A stretch of 64,000 nt of DNA from Cronobacter turicensis z3032 (GTDB lineage: Bacteria > Pseudomonadota > Gammaproteobacteria > Enterobacterales > Enterobacteriaceae), in assembly GCA_000027065.2 (NCBI GenBank), contig FN543093.2:1182074-1246073 (forward strand). The letters are read 5' to 3'. The notes under the pieces were generated by a model. It did not search any database. It was not told where the DNA came from and saw nothing but the letters and a program-made list of their open reading frames with translations. The translations under genes were made by a program, and so were the position numbers. This document shows positions 20,700 through 29,950 of the stretch, piece after piece; the stretch's first letter is position 1, and every line of letters starts with the position of its first letter.

Positions 20700-20912
20700 T
20701 TACGCCGTGACTGTGACGCTCTGGCCGTCGAAGCTGACGGTCTGCCCGGCGACGATTTTGCAGCGCTTGCGGGTTTCCACCGCGCCGTCGACGGTCACCA
20801 GACCTTCGGAAATCACGATTTTCGCCTGCGCGCCGCTTTCGCTCCAGCCTTCCAGCTTCAGCAGATCGCACAGTTCGACGTGAGGGTGTTTACCTAAAGA
20901 AAATGTTGCCAT
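20700..20912 (-). CDS. ybcJ: S4-like RNA-binding protein YbcJ
   Basis: 70 residues from the ATG at 20912, with a GAGGAGG site 7 bases upstream; it matches E. coli YbcJ (MATFSLGKHPHVELCDLLKLEGW). It is a small S4-like fold thought to bind RNA. It begins 1 base after the folD stop, so it is coupled to folD. A GC-rich inverted repeat (AACGCCCC/GGGGCGTT) overlaps the stop. Confidence 0.95.
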   Translation of the reverse strand: MATFSLGKHPHVELCDLLKLEGWSESGAQAKIVISEGLVTVDGAVETRKRCKIVAGQTVSFDGQSVTVTA

Positions 20913-20913
20913 G

Positions 20914-21780
<867 letters not shown>

Positions 21781-21988
21781 CAGAGAGAAGATTCCGTCTG
21801 TAATCAAATGAAGTGGGGATGAGGATATTCTGTCAGAAGCGCGCCGTGCTGTCAGTTTTCGTTTGTGTCTTTCGCTCAATTGTCCAGCAGGCGGTTCGAA
21901 AGCCATTGACTCACCTGGTACTGACCGTATAATTCCAGGCGTTTCACACTGCTACCGGCAGATAAAACGTGAAACGCCTCTTCACGAG

Positions 21989-22068
<80 letters not shown>

Positions 22069-22080
22069 AATTTCAATAGC

Positions 22081-23244
22081 TTACGCCTCTTTAAAATCCT
22101 CCTGACTTCCTGTGTGGGACATATTTGGGACACAAAACCCTAAAATGGAGTCAATTTGGCGCGCATGCTCAGTCAGGTGATTAGGTGCGAGATGTGCATA
22201 CCTGCGAACCATTTCAATTGACTCCCAGCCTCCCATTTCCTGCAGAACAGACAGTGGCACTCCGGCCTGAATAAGCCAGCTCGCCCATGTATGCCTCAGG
22301 TCATGGAACCGGAAATCCTCTATGCCCGCTCTACGGCAAGCAGAGTTCCATGCCCGCTGGTCGTCAACCCTCATCTTCCTGACCTGATCTGTTGCAGAGC
22401 CATCAGGGCGATTTCCCGCTTTGGTATGGACGAACACCCATTTGTGATGATTGCCGATCTGTTCACGCAATACCCGGCAGGCTGTATCATTCAGTGCTAC
22501 GCCAATAGCCCTGTTTGACTTGCTGTCCTCCGGATTGACCCAGGCAACACGACGCTGCATGTCGATTTGTTGCCATTCCAGATTAATGATGTTCGACCGC
22601 CTTAGACCAGTAGCTAGCGCAAACCTGACAACTGATTTAAGCGGCTCAGGACATTCATTAATCAACCTTTCAGCCTCTTCAGGCTCCAGCCAGCGAACGC
22701 GCTTGTTCCTCACCTGCGGTATTTTTATTACCGGAGCCTTTTCCAGCCACTTCCAGTCCCTTTCTGCAGCGCGTAGTATTGCCTTCATCAATGCCAGATG
22801 CTTGGCCTTAGTTGAAGTCGTTACAGGCCTGCCTTCGAATACCGGAAACTCCTTTCCTTTTCTCTCTGCTGCCGCGCATTTCTGTATCCAGATTTCCTTT
22901 GCTTTCCTGTTCTGCATCTTACTGACGGCCGTGTAAATCTTCGCCTCAGTAATATCTTTCAACTTCATCCCTTCAAAATGCTCAAGCCAGAATCCCATCC
23001 GGCCTTTATCAGTATCGAGCGATTTCTTATCAGCTTTTTCCTCAAGCCAGCGTAAACAAGCCTCTTCGAACGTTACGTCAGGGAAATCACCAAGCCTGTC
23101 TACTCGCCAGAGTTCTGACTTCCTTCGGTCATGCAGCTCTTGCGCTTGCCGCTTGTCCGCTGTGCCAAGAGATTCCTTAATTCGCTTCCCGCCCGGGAGC
23201 GAGTACGATGCGTACCAGATTTCACCTCTGCGGAAGAGTGACAT
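22081..23244 (-). CDS. int: Prophage tyrosine integrase, IntD-like
   Basis: 387 residues, the same length as DLP12 IntD and very similar throughout. N-terminal arm-binding and core-binding domains come first, then the catalytic domain with R215 (TGLRRS), H314 and R317 (FHDLRHTW), W340 in the second His position, and nucleophile Y349 (VRRYAH). It integrates and, with Xis, excises the phage at argU. Its start lies inside xis. Confidence 0.95.
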   Translation of the reverse strand: MSLFRRGEIWYASYSLPGGKRIKESLGTADKRQAQELHDRRKSELWRVDRLGDFPDVTFEEACLRWLEEKADKKSLDTDKGRMGFWLEHFEGMKLKDITEAKIYTAVSKMQNRKAKEIWIQKCAAAERKGKEFPVFEGRPVTTSTKAKHLALMKAILRAAERDWKWLEKAPVIKIPQVRNKRVRWLEPEEAERLINECPEPLKSVVRFALATGLRRSNIINLEWQQIDMQRRVAWVNPEDSKSNRAIGVALNDTACRVLREQIGNHHKWVFVHTKAGNRPDGSATDQVRKMRVDDQRAWNSACRRAGIEDFRFHDLRHTWASWLIQAGVPLSVLQEMGGWESIEMVRRYAHLAPNHLTEHARQIDSILGFCVPNMSHTGSQEDFKEA

Positions 23245-23471
23245 ATCAATTCCTCTCGTATGCCATCACCCACGCTCACGGCGACAGTATGCAGCGGAGA
23301 TTTGAGGGCTGCAATGCAAGCCTGGCGAGTGGTGAGGTAGGGGGATTTGGGTTTTGATGGGTCTTTGCGGGTGGCCTGTAGTCGTCCTGACTTTATCCAG
23401 TTTGTGGCCGTGGGTCTGGATATGCCGAGCATGGCGCAGGCCTCATCAAGCGTGAGGCTGTATTGTTCCAT
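23100..23471 (-). CDS. xis: Probable excisionase (Xis)
   Basis: 123 residues from the ATG at 23471 (GGAG site 9 bases upstream). The N-terminal half is a winged-helix DNA-binding domain of the excisionase/MerR type ([24 protein letters not shown]); the C-terminal tail is basic. It overlaps int by 145 bases, an arrangement common for xis-int in lambdoid phages. It should bend attachment DNA and direct Int to excision. Confidence 0.7.
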   Translation of the reverse strand: MEQYSLTLDEACAMLGISRPTATNWIKSGRLQATRKDPSKPKSPYLTTRQACIAALKSPLHTVAVSVGDGIREELICHSSAEVKSGTHRTRSRAGSELRNLLAQRTSGKRKSCMTEGSQNSGE

Positions 23472-23489
23472 TCGATTATCTCCAGGCGT

Positions 23490-23511
23490 AAAAAAGCCGC
23501 CATCAGGCGGC
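23490..23511 (-). terminator. Leftward terminator before xis
   Basis: Stem GCCGCC/GGCGGC with a 4-base loop, followed on the minus strand by six T. It overlaps the stop of the upstream 208-residue gene. It would limit xis-int readthrough unless N-antiterminated complexes pass. Confidence 0.75.
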
Positions 23512-24129
23512 CTGTTCATCTTCACGGTTGGTTAGGTCATAAAACTGACCGTACGTTAGCTTCTGGAAGCTCTCGGGGATTACCACATCACCGTGACGCT
23601 CACTTTTGTCGTTTGGGATAGCGAAAACCAGGGCATCATCACGGCCCGGACACCTACCGCCATACGTGGTCAGCATGGCAAAACCGTATCCACGTCTTGC
23701 TTGGCCACCGATGCCTGTGCGCATGACACCATAATGATCAATGATGTACGACTCCCATAGCGGCAAAGCCTTGAGTTGCTTGTTGGCCTCATCCTTTACC
23801 GCTTCCAGCGTTTTTTGATACTCACGGCCTTCTTTGCTGTTTCCTTTGCCTCGCGCGATAACAACTCGCTTACCTTCCCAAAAATCCTCGCTTTTGATGG
23901 TCACGGGCGCAGGGAATGCAAAACCTTTTTCCCACACGAAAGCCTGTATCAGCCCGCCCTTATCTCCCCAGCTGCTGCTATTTGTCCATGCGATAGCTCC
24001 AACCTTATCAATAGCCGCCTGCATGATTTCGTTTCGCTCTTTTCCTATTTGGTCGTATCCATCAATAAGCGCCTTCACTTCCGGCCCTTCAACGATGTAG
24101 TAGTCGTAATGTTTGCTCTGGTCAGACAT
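23503..24129 (-). CDS. Phage protein of unknown function, 208 residues
   Basis: ATG at 24129 follows a GGAG site. The protein is hydrophilic and Trp/Tyr-rich, begins MSDQSKHYDYYIVEGPEVKALIDGY, and has no membrane segment or motif I can name. Similar proteins occur in the int-proximal early region of other enterobacterial prophages. It is bracketed by terminators at both ends. Confidence 0.75.
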   Translation of the reverse strand: MSDQSKHYDYYIVEGPEVKALIDGYDQIGKERNEIMQAAIDKVGAIAWTNSSSWGDKGGLIQAFVWEKGFAFPAPVTIKSEDFWEGKRVVIARGKGNSKEGREYQKTLEAVKDEANKQLKALPLWESYIIDHYGVMRTGIGGQARRGYGFAMLTTYGGRCPGRDDALVFAIPNDKSERHGDVVIPESFQKLTYGQFYDLTNREDEQAA

Positions 24130-24142
24130 AAATTTCTCCAAT

Positions 24143-24163
24143 AAAAAACCCGCCGAAGCGGGT
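24143..24163 (-). terminator. Leftward terminator in the pL operon
   Basis: Stem ACCCGC/GCGGGT with loop CGAA and six T on the minus strand. It overlaps the last base of the upstream 84-residue gene. Confidence 0.8.
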
Positions 24164-24417
24164 CATGGTGTTAACTCAAAATTGTCATCCCACGGTGGGA
24201 ATGCCTGCATCCTTCCATGCGACATGATGTACTCAGTGGCGACCGCCATCGACGTCGGCTTCTCGAACTCCAGCATAAACACATCGTCGTAGGCTTTCCC
24301 TAGCCACCACCCGCCGCCGTATTCGCGCGCACGTTGAATGAGCACCCATCGACCTGGCGTTATGCGGTGATGTATCTCGCCGCGATAGATGATTAAGTAG
24401 TCCGAGTCTTTGCTCAT
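24163..24417 (-). CDS. Small phage protein, 84 residues
   Basis: ATG at 24417 with GAGG 8 bases upstream; a TTG four codons earlier is less likely. It is Trp/Tyr-rich and soluble (GGGWWLGKAYDDVFMLEF). I do not recognise it. It is part of the leftward early operon. Confidence 0.65.
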   Translation of the reverse strand: MSKDSDYLIIYRGEIHHRITPGRWVLIQRAREYGGGWWLGKAYDDVFMLEFEKPTSMAVATEYIMSHGRMQAFPPWDDNFELTP

Positions 24418-24471
24418 GCCGCGCCTCAAAATAACTGTATTTATATACAGTAAATTGCGGTGGGTGGGCTG

Positions 24472-24846
24472 TCAATTCTTGCCCGGCGCTGCGGCTATCG
24501 GGAATACTGACAAAATAACAACATTTGCAAGTCCCAAATCGTTGTAATCCGCAATCATTTTGGTTGCTGATCGCATGCTCCCCGTGCTCCATGGGCCATT
24601 TAAACGAATCTCCGTTGCCCCGTAACGCCCTCCGGGGTAACACCAAGAGACCAGATACCAGCATCCGCATTTTTCAGGCACAACAGGTACAGACTCCGCC
24701 CGCTCCCGCAGCGCCAGCACAGACAACAGGCGTTCGGTTAACAAGCGCTGCGCCTCTCCGCTCTGAATATCCGGCTCACCCGGCCCACCGAATCCAGCAA
24801 AAAAATCTGCAATTTCGCTGGCGATTACTTCACTTATTTCGCTCAC
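24472..24846 (-). CDS. Phage protein of unknown function, 124 residues
   Basis: The N-terminus is acidic; the C-terminal half (about 60-124: CGCWYLVSWCYPGGRYGATEIRLNG) looks like a small beta-rich domain. The ATG overlaps the stop of the upstream gene (ATGA), which supports translation. Function unknown. Confidence 0.7.
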   Translation of the reverse strand: MSEISEVIASEIADFFAGFGGPGEPDIQSGEAQRLLTERLLSVLALRERAESVPVVPEKCGCWYLVSWCYPGGRYGATEIRLNGPWSTGSMRSATKMIADYNDLGLANVVILSVFPIAAAPGKN

Positions 24847-25055
24847 GCTTCACCCCCTGTCTCTTTTGCCTTACGCTCAACCTCACGAACAGCAAACGAA
24901 AGGTCGTTCAGCAAGATAACGGCGGCCATGATGTTGCTGTGAAGCTGCTCGTCAATGCGATTTAGCAGTATGCGCTGGTCAGGATGCCGTTCTTCAAATC
25001 TCGCGCGCTCAATCTGCCAGAGGTTGGCCGCCTCTAAGGTTTTGTTTGTCGACAC
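24843..25055 (-). CDS. Small helical phage protein, 70 residues
   Basis: GTG start at 25055 overlapping the upstream stop (TAGTG). It is charged and predicted helical. The 4-base overlap with the next gene and the 1-base overlap with the previous one argue for a real, coupled gene. Not recognised. Confidence 0.65.
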   Translation of the reverse strand: MSTNKTLEAANLWQIERARFEERHPDQRILLNRIDEQLHSNIMAAVILLNDLSFAVREVERKAKETGGEA

Positions 25056-25375
25056 TACTCACCCCCTGTCTCAAGATTGATGCCCACCACGCAGACCTCA
25101 TCAGTCGGGCTGGCATTCTTCCGGTTACTGCGACATACAAGCGCCCAAAAATTCATATCGCAAATCAGTGCAACGCGCATTTCCGCCGTCAGGCGATAGC
25201 CGAGCTTATTTGACTTGCCAACTGACCGCCGACGCTTGCGCATTAACTTGCGTACGTGCGCCGCGTTAACCTCAACCTGACGATGCCTTGAGGCATAAAT
25301 ACCCTTAGGTGGAATCTTACGAGCCTGTTTTTGATAGGCGCTTAACAGGTCATGTACGTCTGTAAATTTAGCCAT
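25055..25375 (-). CDS. Basic phage protein of unknown function, 106 residues
   Basis: ATG at 25375 with GGGAGAG 9 bases upstream (a GTG two codons earlier is too close to it). A very basic patch KLMRKRRRSVGK in the middle suggests nucleic-acid binding. It overlaps the upstream Ea22-like gene by 8 bases. Confidence 0.65.
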   Translation of the reverse strand: MAKFTDVHDLLSAYQKQARKIPPKGIYASRHRQVEVNAAHVRKLMRKRRRSVGKSNKLGYRLTAEMRVALICDMNFWALVCRSNRKNASPTDEVCVVGINLETGGE

Positions 25376-25877
25376 GATCACTCTCTCCCCGTCTCAAATT
25401 GATGCCCGCCAGATACACTTCGCCCCACGGCTCGCCCGTTTGTTCCTCAAGGCGGTTAATCAGTTCGCCGATTGGTAACGGTTGAATGGCTTGCCGCTCC
25501 AACTCGGCTACGCGCTTCTCTGCGGCCTCAGCGCGTCTCTCTGCCGCAATTCGATGCTCAAGCCCTTGCCCCTGGCAGATATCTATCAGGCGCTGTTTCT
25601 CTAAAAGCTCCGCAATCTGCGCGTCCTTGGCTTCCAGCGCTGCTATCAGCTCCAGCACCGCTTCAGGAGTGCATAGCCGGAAAAACAATTCGTCAGCCTC
25701 TCCGTTGTCGCCAACAAATCCGTACTCGTTGTTTTTGTGGTCTGTCACGAGAACTAGGGAGCCGTCAGCGCCGACGCAGCGATATTTGATACTCCCGCTG
25801 CCGTCGATTCTGTCTCCAATGCGCCCAGGCGTAGCGGCCAGTGCTGCCGCTTTCAGTTTTGCTGTGTAGATGGTCAT
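25368..25877 (-). CDS. Ead/Ea22-like phage protein, 169 residues
   Basis: ATG at 25877 with AGGAG 8 bases upstream. The N-terminal part is mixed alpha/beta; a long coiled coil follows (about 75-135, ALEAKDAQIAELLEKQRL), then a GEVYLAGINLR tail typical of the variable Ea22-type proteins of lambdoid left arms. Function unknown; these genes are mosaic between phages. Confidence 0.7.
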   Translation of the reverse strand: MTIYTAKLKAAALAATPGRIGDRIDGSGSIKYRCVGADGSLVLVTDHKNNEYGFVGDNGEADELFFRLCTPEAVLELIAALEAKDAQIAELLEKQRLIDICQGQGLEHRIAAERRAEAAEKRVAELERQAIQPLPIGELINRLEEQTGEPWGEVYLAGINLRRGESDHG

Positions 25878-26077
25878 GTGGCACGCTCCTGCTTCTGTTT
25901 GTTGTACACAGCCCAACTAAGCGCATCGAGTTTGTCACGTCCCGCTTTATCGTACATGTGGATACCGTCACTAGCGGCGTGCTCTTTCTTGACCTGCTCT
26001 TCAAGCTCAGATAGCTGATCGTATGAGAGCGTTGCGAGCTTAAGGCGATTCCAACCAAAGTTTCGTATTCTGCTCAT
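25874..26077 (-). CDS. Small conserved lambdoid protein, 67 residues
   Basis: Begins MSRIRNFGWNRLKLATLSYDQLSELEEQV. It is basic and helical, with 4-base overlaps with both neighbours. No function recognised. Confidence 0.7.
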   Translation of the reverse strand: MSRIRNFGWNRLKLATLSYDQLSELEEQVKKEHAASDGIHMYDKAGRDKLDALSWAVYNKQKQERAT

Positions 26078-26607
26078 GCGGCACCGCCTTGACGCAACTC
26101 GACTGCGAAATCGCTGGCAATATTTACTGCCTCATCAAGTCCTATCATTTCGTCTTGACGGCAACTTACGATTGAATTGCTAATTTTCAGGCAAACAGCA
26201 TCAACAGCGCTGGCCCTTACTTCGCGCAGGAATGCGTCGGTGGCTGGGGTTTCGGTGTCAGCTTCAAGCCATGCGTTGTAGTGGTAATCAAACATGCCTG
26301 TTGGGTGTCCACAGCCGCCATGTGCGTGGGTTTCCATTGCTTCACCACACATGCAGTAGCTGTTGTCGGCATTGTTGATAATCTGGATGAGTTTCTGCAT
26401 TCGGTTGTTCAGCGCCGCATTCTCCGCAGCCAATTGCTCGCACTGCTTCGTCTTTTCGCGCAGCGCCGCTGTAGTCACATCAAGCTGAGTCGCCATCTTG
26501 CTCAGCATCTTCGCGATATCAATCAGCGGCTCGTTGTCGAGGCACTTCGCCAGCTCATGGCCGGCTGCGATTAATTCGTCGTTGTTTTGCGTTCCTTCGG
26601 TTTTCAT
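26074..26607 (-). CDS. Ea22-like coiled-coil phage protein, 177 residues
   Basis: Coiled coil around residues 35-75 (REKTKQCEQLAAENAALNNRM), then a Cys/His-rich stretch CMCGEAMETHAHGGCGH that could bind zinc, then a helical tail. It overlaps its neighbours by 4 bases on each side. Function unknown. Confidence 0.7.
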   Translation of the reverse strand: MKTEGTQNNDELIAAGHELAKCLDNEPLIDIAKMLSKMATQLDVTTAALREKTKQCEQLAAENAALNNRMQKLIQIINNADNSYCMCGEAMETHAHGGCGHPTGMFDYHYNAWLEADTETPATDAFLREVRASAVDAVCLKISNSIVSCRQDEMIGLDEAVNIASDFAVELRQGGAA

Positions 26608-27455
26608 GCTGCCTCCTCAAAATTAAAGCCAAGCTGACAAGAGAACGCCTCGCAAGACTCAGAGCATGAGCCTGTATCGTATTGCCGCATTGATGTCATT
26701 CGCGATGCCAGTTCGTCGCGTGACGTATCACTGAAAAGGGCGATCAGAGATTTGAGCGTGTTATTGCCGCGGTACATAACCGGCTCCCTTCCAGTCCTGA
26801 TTTCTGTGTCCAGGATGTTGATGAATTGCTCTGCCAGCTGTGGTTCGTCCATCACAGCAAGCGCGACCTTTTGCATGCTTTTCTTGATGCAAAATACGCA
26901 GTTACCCAGATGCTCCTGAATTCCAAGATCGAAGGGCTTCTCAGCCCACCAATCGATAACCTCCTGCTTTTCAAAGTCACTAATATCTGCCAGGTAACTA
27001 AATCCCTTTGTCTCTTTAAGTCGACTTTGTTCGTCTATACGAATGCCCAGCCATGTGTGGTACTTTCCCTTCCCGAATCGCTCCTGGCAGTATTTTGTGA
27101 AGGGCACTGACTTCATTCTGTCGGTGCAGAACGCGCCGCCGACATACGGGTGTCCATACTTGTTCAGCATGCGCTTCCACGGGATGAGGTCCGGGCCAAT
27201 TTCATCCACTGAAAGCTGTTCATATTTGCTCGGCTTACCCATTTCCGGGTCGGGGATAACACGCAGGCAGTGAAGGTCAATTCCCCAATGTCTCACCACG
27301 TTTCTGACAAACTCATACGTCTTTGGGTGCTCGGCGCCGGTGTCCATGAAGACATAATGCACATCCTCTCCAGCTGCGCGTCGCTGCTCCATCAGATGCA
27401 CCAGATAAGCCGACGTTCTGCCGCCAGAAAAACTCACAACCTGAGGAATTCTCAT
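26604..27455 (-). CDS. PAPS-reductase-like PP-loop enzyme
   Basis: 283 residues. The N-terminus carries a PP-loop of the adenine-nucleotide alpha-hydrolase superfamily (SFSGGRTSAY, residues 8-17), as in CysH and DndC. Cysteines C110, C186 and C189 (NCVFC) and C264, C268 and C273 could hold a metal or Fe-S cluster or act in thiol chemistry. The CysH ECGLHG tail is absent, so sulfate reduction is unlikely. Such genes occur in several lambdoid left arms without a proven role. 4-base overlaps tie it to its neighbours. Confidence 0.8.
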   Translation of the reverse strand: MRIPQVVSFSGGRTSAYLVHLMEQRRAAGEDVHYVFMDTGAEHPKTYEFVRNVVRHWGIDLHCLRVIPDPEMGKPSKYEQLSVDEIGPDLIPWKRMLNKYGHPYVGGAFCTDRMKSVPFTKYCQERFGKGKYHTWLGIRIDEQSRLKETKGFSYLADISDFEKQEVIDWWAEKPFDLGIQEHLGNCVFCIKKSMQKVALAVMDEPQLAEQFINILDTEIRTGREPVMYRGNNTLKSLIALFSDTSRDELASRMTSMRQYDTGSCSESCEAFSCQLGFNFEEAA

Positions 27456-27607
27456 TTCTTCGCTCCAAACCAGCGATTCAGATAGCGGTTGTTATTCACA
27501 GAGCCGAAGCTGTTGCGTTTCATGAGCTCTTCGCGGCTCGGCATCGGCTGAGATTTGACGCGAGCGGCCAGCTCGCTTTGTGTGATAAGCGGGTCATGTG
27601 TAATCAT
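27452..27607 (-). CDS. Small phage protein, 51 residues
   Basis: ATG at 27607 with AGGA 9 bases upstream; ends RNSFGSVNNNRYLNRWFGAKK. It overlaps the PAPS-reductase-like gene by 4 bases. Not recognised. Confidence 0.6.
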   Translation of the reverse strand: MITHDPLITQSELAARVKSQPMPSREELMKRNSFGSVNNNRYLNRWFGAKK

Positions 27608-27639
27608 GGATTTTTCCTCGCGCCGTCCGTGGCGCACGA

Positions 27640-27834
27640 TTAAACGCGACGCAGGCTGATGTGCTCGCGCTTTGCCATCTGGCGGATAGATTCGTATGAG
27701 CGGTTTAACTGGCGGGCTATGACTTTAGGGTGGACGGTGCCAGCCAGTGATTTGATGAGGTTTAACTCTTTGGTGGTCCAGTTGCGGCCCAGCGTCTGCT
27801 GATTGCCGCGGCGCTTTTTAAATGGCTCGCTCAT
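27640..27834 (-). CDS. Small helix-turn-helix phage protein, 64 residues
   Basis: Residues about 18-60 (NWTTKELNLIKSLAGTVHPKVIARQLNRSYESIRQMA) resemble a Myb/SANT-like or homeodomain-like helix-turn-helix. It is basic throughout and a likely DNA-binding protein of the early left operon; the target is unknown. Confidence 0.65.
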   Translation of the reverse strand: MSEPFKKRRGNQQTLGRNWTTKELNLIKSLAGTVHPKVIARQLNRSYESIRQMAKREHISLRRV

Positions 27835-27839
27835 GGCGA

Positions 27840-28322
27840 CTACCTGATTAACAGCGATGGTTTGCCGGTCTTCAGTGTCGCGCCAGGAACATTCTTGCCG
27901 CCCTCAAGCAGATGTTTGATAGCCATCTTGTCGGGCTTAATCACCGTGTCGTATTCGACGTATTCAGGTGGGAGAAGGGCGCTGTCGGTTATCTCTACTG
28001 AACGACAAGGCTCGCGGACTGTTACCTGGTGAATACCGGCGCGAATTGATTTCTTACCGGCGGTTTCGAGAGATGTGGCGATGTAGGCGCGGATATTTTC
28101 GACCTTCTTTTCAATGCTCACTGCGCGCTCGGTCAGGCTCTTTGCCTCATCCCTGAGGCGCTCCGCATACGTCGATTCGTTTTTGCAGATGGCAAGCAGC
28201 TGCTCGATTTTATCGGCCAGCTCACCCTCAATCCCTTCGAGGGTGTCCGCCATGGCTTCCGGGTCGATATCGGCATCCATCAGCCTGGCGTAGTCGCTGG
28301 CAACCTCATACAGTTTGCTCAT
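27840..28322 (-). CDS. Siphovirus Gp157-family protein
   Basis: 160 residues. A long coiled coil (about 25-105) is followed by a compact domain with ALLPPEYVEYDTVIKPDKMAIKHLLEGG, the Gp157 family pattern. In many phages this gene sits beside recT-type recombination genes; here it overlaps recT by 17 bases. The biochemical role is not established. Confidence 0.8.
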   Translation of the reverse strand: MSKLYEVASDYARLMDADIDPEAMADTLEGIEGELADKIEQLLAICKNESTYAERLRDEAKSLTERAVSIEKKVENIRAYIATSLETAGKKSIRAGIHQVTVREPCRSVEITDSALLPPEYVEYDTVIKPDKMAIKHLLEGGKNVPGATLKTGKPSLLIR

Positions 28323-29211
28323 TGGCCGCCTCCAGTTTCACTTTGCATTCTGCGTAAACTGCCTGGACGTTTTTCTGCAACTTCATGCCTGATGTCAGCT
28401 TGTACGCCTCTGCAAATTTCCGTTTCAGGTCATCCATGGTTTCCGACTGCGCCATCTCATCGCAAAGCGCGCTGACTTTATCGATGACTTCCTGCTGGCG
28501 CTTGCGCTCGTCTTCCCTGATTTGCTCTTCTGAGTGGTAGGCCATTACCGGCTCCTGATGCATCCCTTCATCATCGTTAAGCAGATGAATAGCGTTATCC
28601 AGACGCTGCGCTTTGGGCCAGTATTTGCTGGCGCGCTTAACGATGGTCTTGCGGGCCATTTCTTCCCAGAAGTTTTTCCAGGGCCCGTTCTTGGCCTTGC
28701 TGGTAGCTTCAACAGCCTTTATTTCTGCAAGACTCATCTCTTCCGTGAGGTAATCACCATCAGGCGTTTTAACTGTGCAGTAACCGCCGACCACTTCGCC
28801 ACGGTCACCGAACGCGTTGTATTTGTGCGTTGGCGCCTTATCCAGTCCATTGGATTCGTAGGTGTCGTTGGCGCATACCAGTTTGCACTGACCCCACTTA
28901 ATTGAGCCGGACGACTGAGCCAGATGAAGCAGGCCCATATAGCTGATGTCGAGGCACACCATGCCGTCACGCGGCACCAGGTACGCCAGCTTGCTCGCCG
29001 GGTTCAGCGTGATGCCGATGGCCGCAACGTTGATGATGGCGTTCTGCGCGCTGGTAGGGTTGTTGATTGCCGTCTTCGCGAGGAAGTCGTTTTTCTGAAA
29101 GAGCTGAATGGCAAACTGGCTTTCCTTAGCCCATGTTACCGTCTGGTCGGTCATTGCTCCGCAAAACAGCGGCTCCTGCTGCTTAACGAAACTGACGATA
29201 TCGAATGACAT
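28306..29211 (-). CDS. recT: RecT-family single-strand annealing protein
   Basis: 301 residues. The RecT core (about 30-200) includes NAIINVAAIGITLNPASKLAYLVPRDGMVCLDISYMGL and the GGYC...VKTPDGDYL strand region; the C-terminus is charged and helical. It anneals single strands during phage recombination and replication. No RecE-type exonuclease is recognisable beside it, which is unusual. It occupies the position of lambda bet. Confidence 0.9.
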   Translation of the reverse strand: MSFDIVSFVKQQEPLFCGAMTDQTVTWAKESQFAIQLFQKNDFLAKTAINNPTSAQNAIINVAAIGITLNPASKLAYLVPRDGMVCLDISYMGLLHLAQSSGSIKWGQCKLVCANDTYESNGLDKAPTHKYNAFGDRGEVVGGYCTVKTPDGDYLTEEMSLAEIKAVEATSKAKNGPWKNFWEEMARKTIVKRASKYWPKAQRLDNAIHLLNDDEGMHQEPVMAYHSEEQIREDERKRQQEVIDKVSALCDEMAQSETMDDLKRKFAEAYKLTSGMKLQKNVQAVYAECKVKLEAANEQTV

Positions 29212-29519
29212 TACGCTGCCTCCCTGTGTGAATGTCGCGCTTTGAAGATGCCGATTGCATACTCGGCGGTAACGCGCTCGGTCAGCGCATCAATCCACCA
29301 ACCCTCGGATGCGTCCTGAAACGCGATGCTGTGTCCTTCGAGGTAGTTGATGGCGTCAGCTGTATTCTCATCTGCATCCAGCCCCGCCAGAGCAGAAATA
29401 AACGAGTTGGCTTTCTTCGCCAGACGTTCGACTTCATCGCAGATACGCTCGTTATCAGTTGCGCCCAGCTCGGCGATAATCTGCTCAATTTCTTTGACGT
29501 CGTTCAGGGTCAGTCTCAT
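29211..29519 (-). CDS. Phage protein of unknown function, 102 residues
   Basis: Acidic and mostly helical (LTLNDVKEIEQIIAELGATDNERICDEVERLAK). It overlaps recT by 1 base and the 32-residue gene by 4. Its position corresponds to lambda gam, but I see no Gam similarity. Confidence 0.65.
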   Translation of the reverse strand: MRLTLNDVKEIEQIIAELGATDNERICDEVERLAKKANSFISALAGLDADENTADAINYLEGHSIAFQDASEGWWIDALTERVTAEYAIGIFKARHSHREAA

Positions 29520-29614
29520 TGCTTCTGCTCCTGTGGTTTCGGTTGCTGTTTCATCAAATCTTTCATCAAACGGATAAATGCATCATCCGACCATTCGCGA
29601 ACGGGAGTTGTCAT
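29516..29614 (-). CDS. Very small phage protein, 32 residues
   Basis: ATG at 29614 five bases after a perfect GGAGG; the stop overlaps the next start (ATGA), and its own start overlaps the kil stop (ATGA). Sequence MTTPVREWSDDAFIRLMKDL then a Gln/Lys-rich tail. Coupling on both sides makes it likely to be translated. Function unknown. Confidence 0.65.
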   Translation of the reverse strand: MTTPVREWSDDAFIRLMKDLMKQQPKPQEQKQ

Positions 29615-29757
29615 TGCGGCCTCCGGTACCATGGCATGCTCACTGCCAGCTTCATCTGCTGATTGGCCTGCAACCACATCCCGGCGTCACCCAGGAATCG
29701 GGCGATAACCGCTTTGCTCTGAGCTGCCCGCAAAGCGTTGTGATTTACATGTGGCAT
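29611..29757 (-). CDS. kil: Kil-like cell-division inhibitor
   Basis: 48 residues; GGAGG lies 5 bases before the ATG. The core LRAAQSKAVIARFLGDAGMW aligns with lambda Kil (LMAIQTKFTIATFIGDEKMF), and the gene sits directly downstream of a cIII-like gene exactly as in lambda. Lambda Kil blocks FtsZ ring formation after induction. The match is short, so the assignment rests on sequence and position together. Confidence 0.7.
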   Translation of the reverse strand: MPHVNHNALRAAQSKAVIARFLGDAGMWLQANQQMKLAVSMPWYRRPQ

Positions 29758-29876
29758 AACGCCTCCAGTTGTTTGCGGGCCGCACGGATAAGGCGGCGAA
29801 AGCGTTTGGATAATTCGGATTCGGTCGGGTAATAGGCGGACATGATGCCGCCACCCGATAGCGATAATTGCATCAT
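29745..29876 (-). CDS. cIII: CIII-like FtsH inhibitor
   Basis: 43 residues from the first of two ATGs (29876), with AAGGA 8 bases upstream. An amphipathic helix ESELSKRFRRLIRAARKQLEAL matches the pattern of the lambda CIII helix (ESLLERITRKLRDGWKRLIDIL). It overlaps kil by 13 bases. CIII protects CII by competing for the FtsH protease, and this phage also encodes CII and CII sites. Confidence 0.7.
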   Translation of the reverse strand: MMQLSLSGGGIMSAYYPTESELSKRFRRLIRAARKQLEALCHM

Positions 29877-29950
29877 GGTGGGATTCCTTACGGTTAAGTG
29901 GGCATAGCGAAAAGGCCGCGCTAATAAGCAGCCTTGTTGATATGCAGGCG

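Noticed and set aside
23100..23520. CII-dependent integrase promoter pI
   Set aside because: I searched by eye for TTGC-N6-TTGC on the minus strand around xis and found only close GCAA pairs with wrong spacing (23311-23320 region).
24233..24670. 145-codon leftward frame in the early left region
   Set aside because: It overlaps two better-supported genes with overlapping starts and stops, and is basic and low-complexity.
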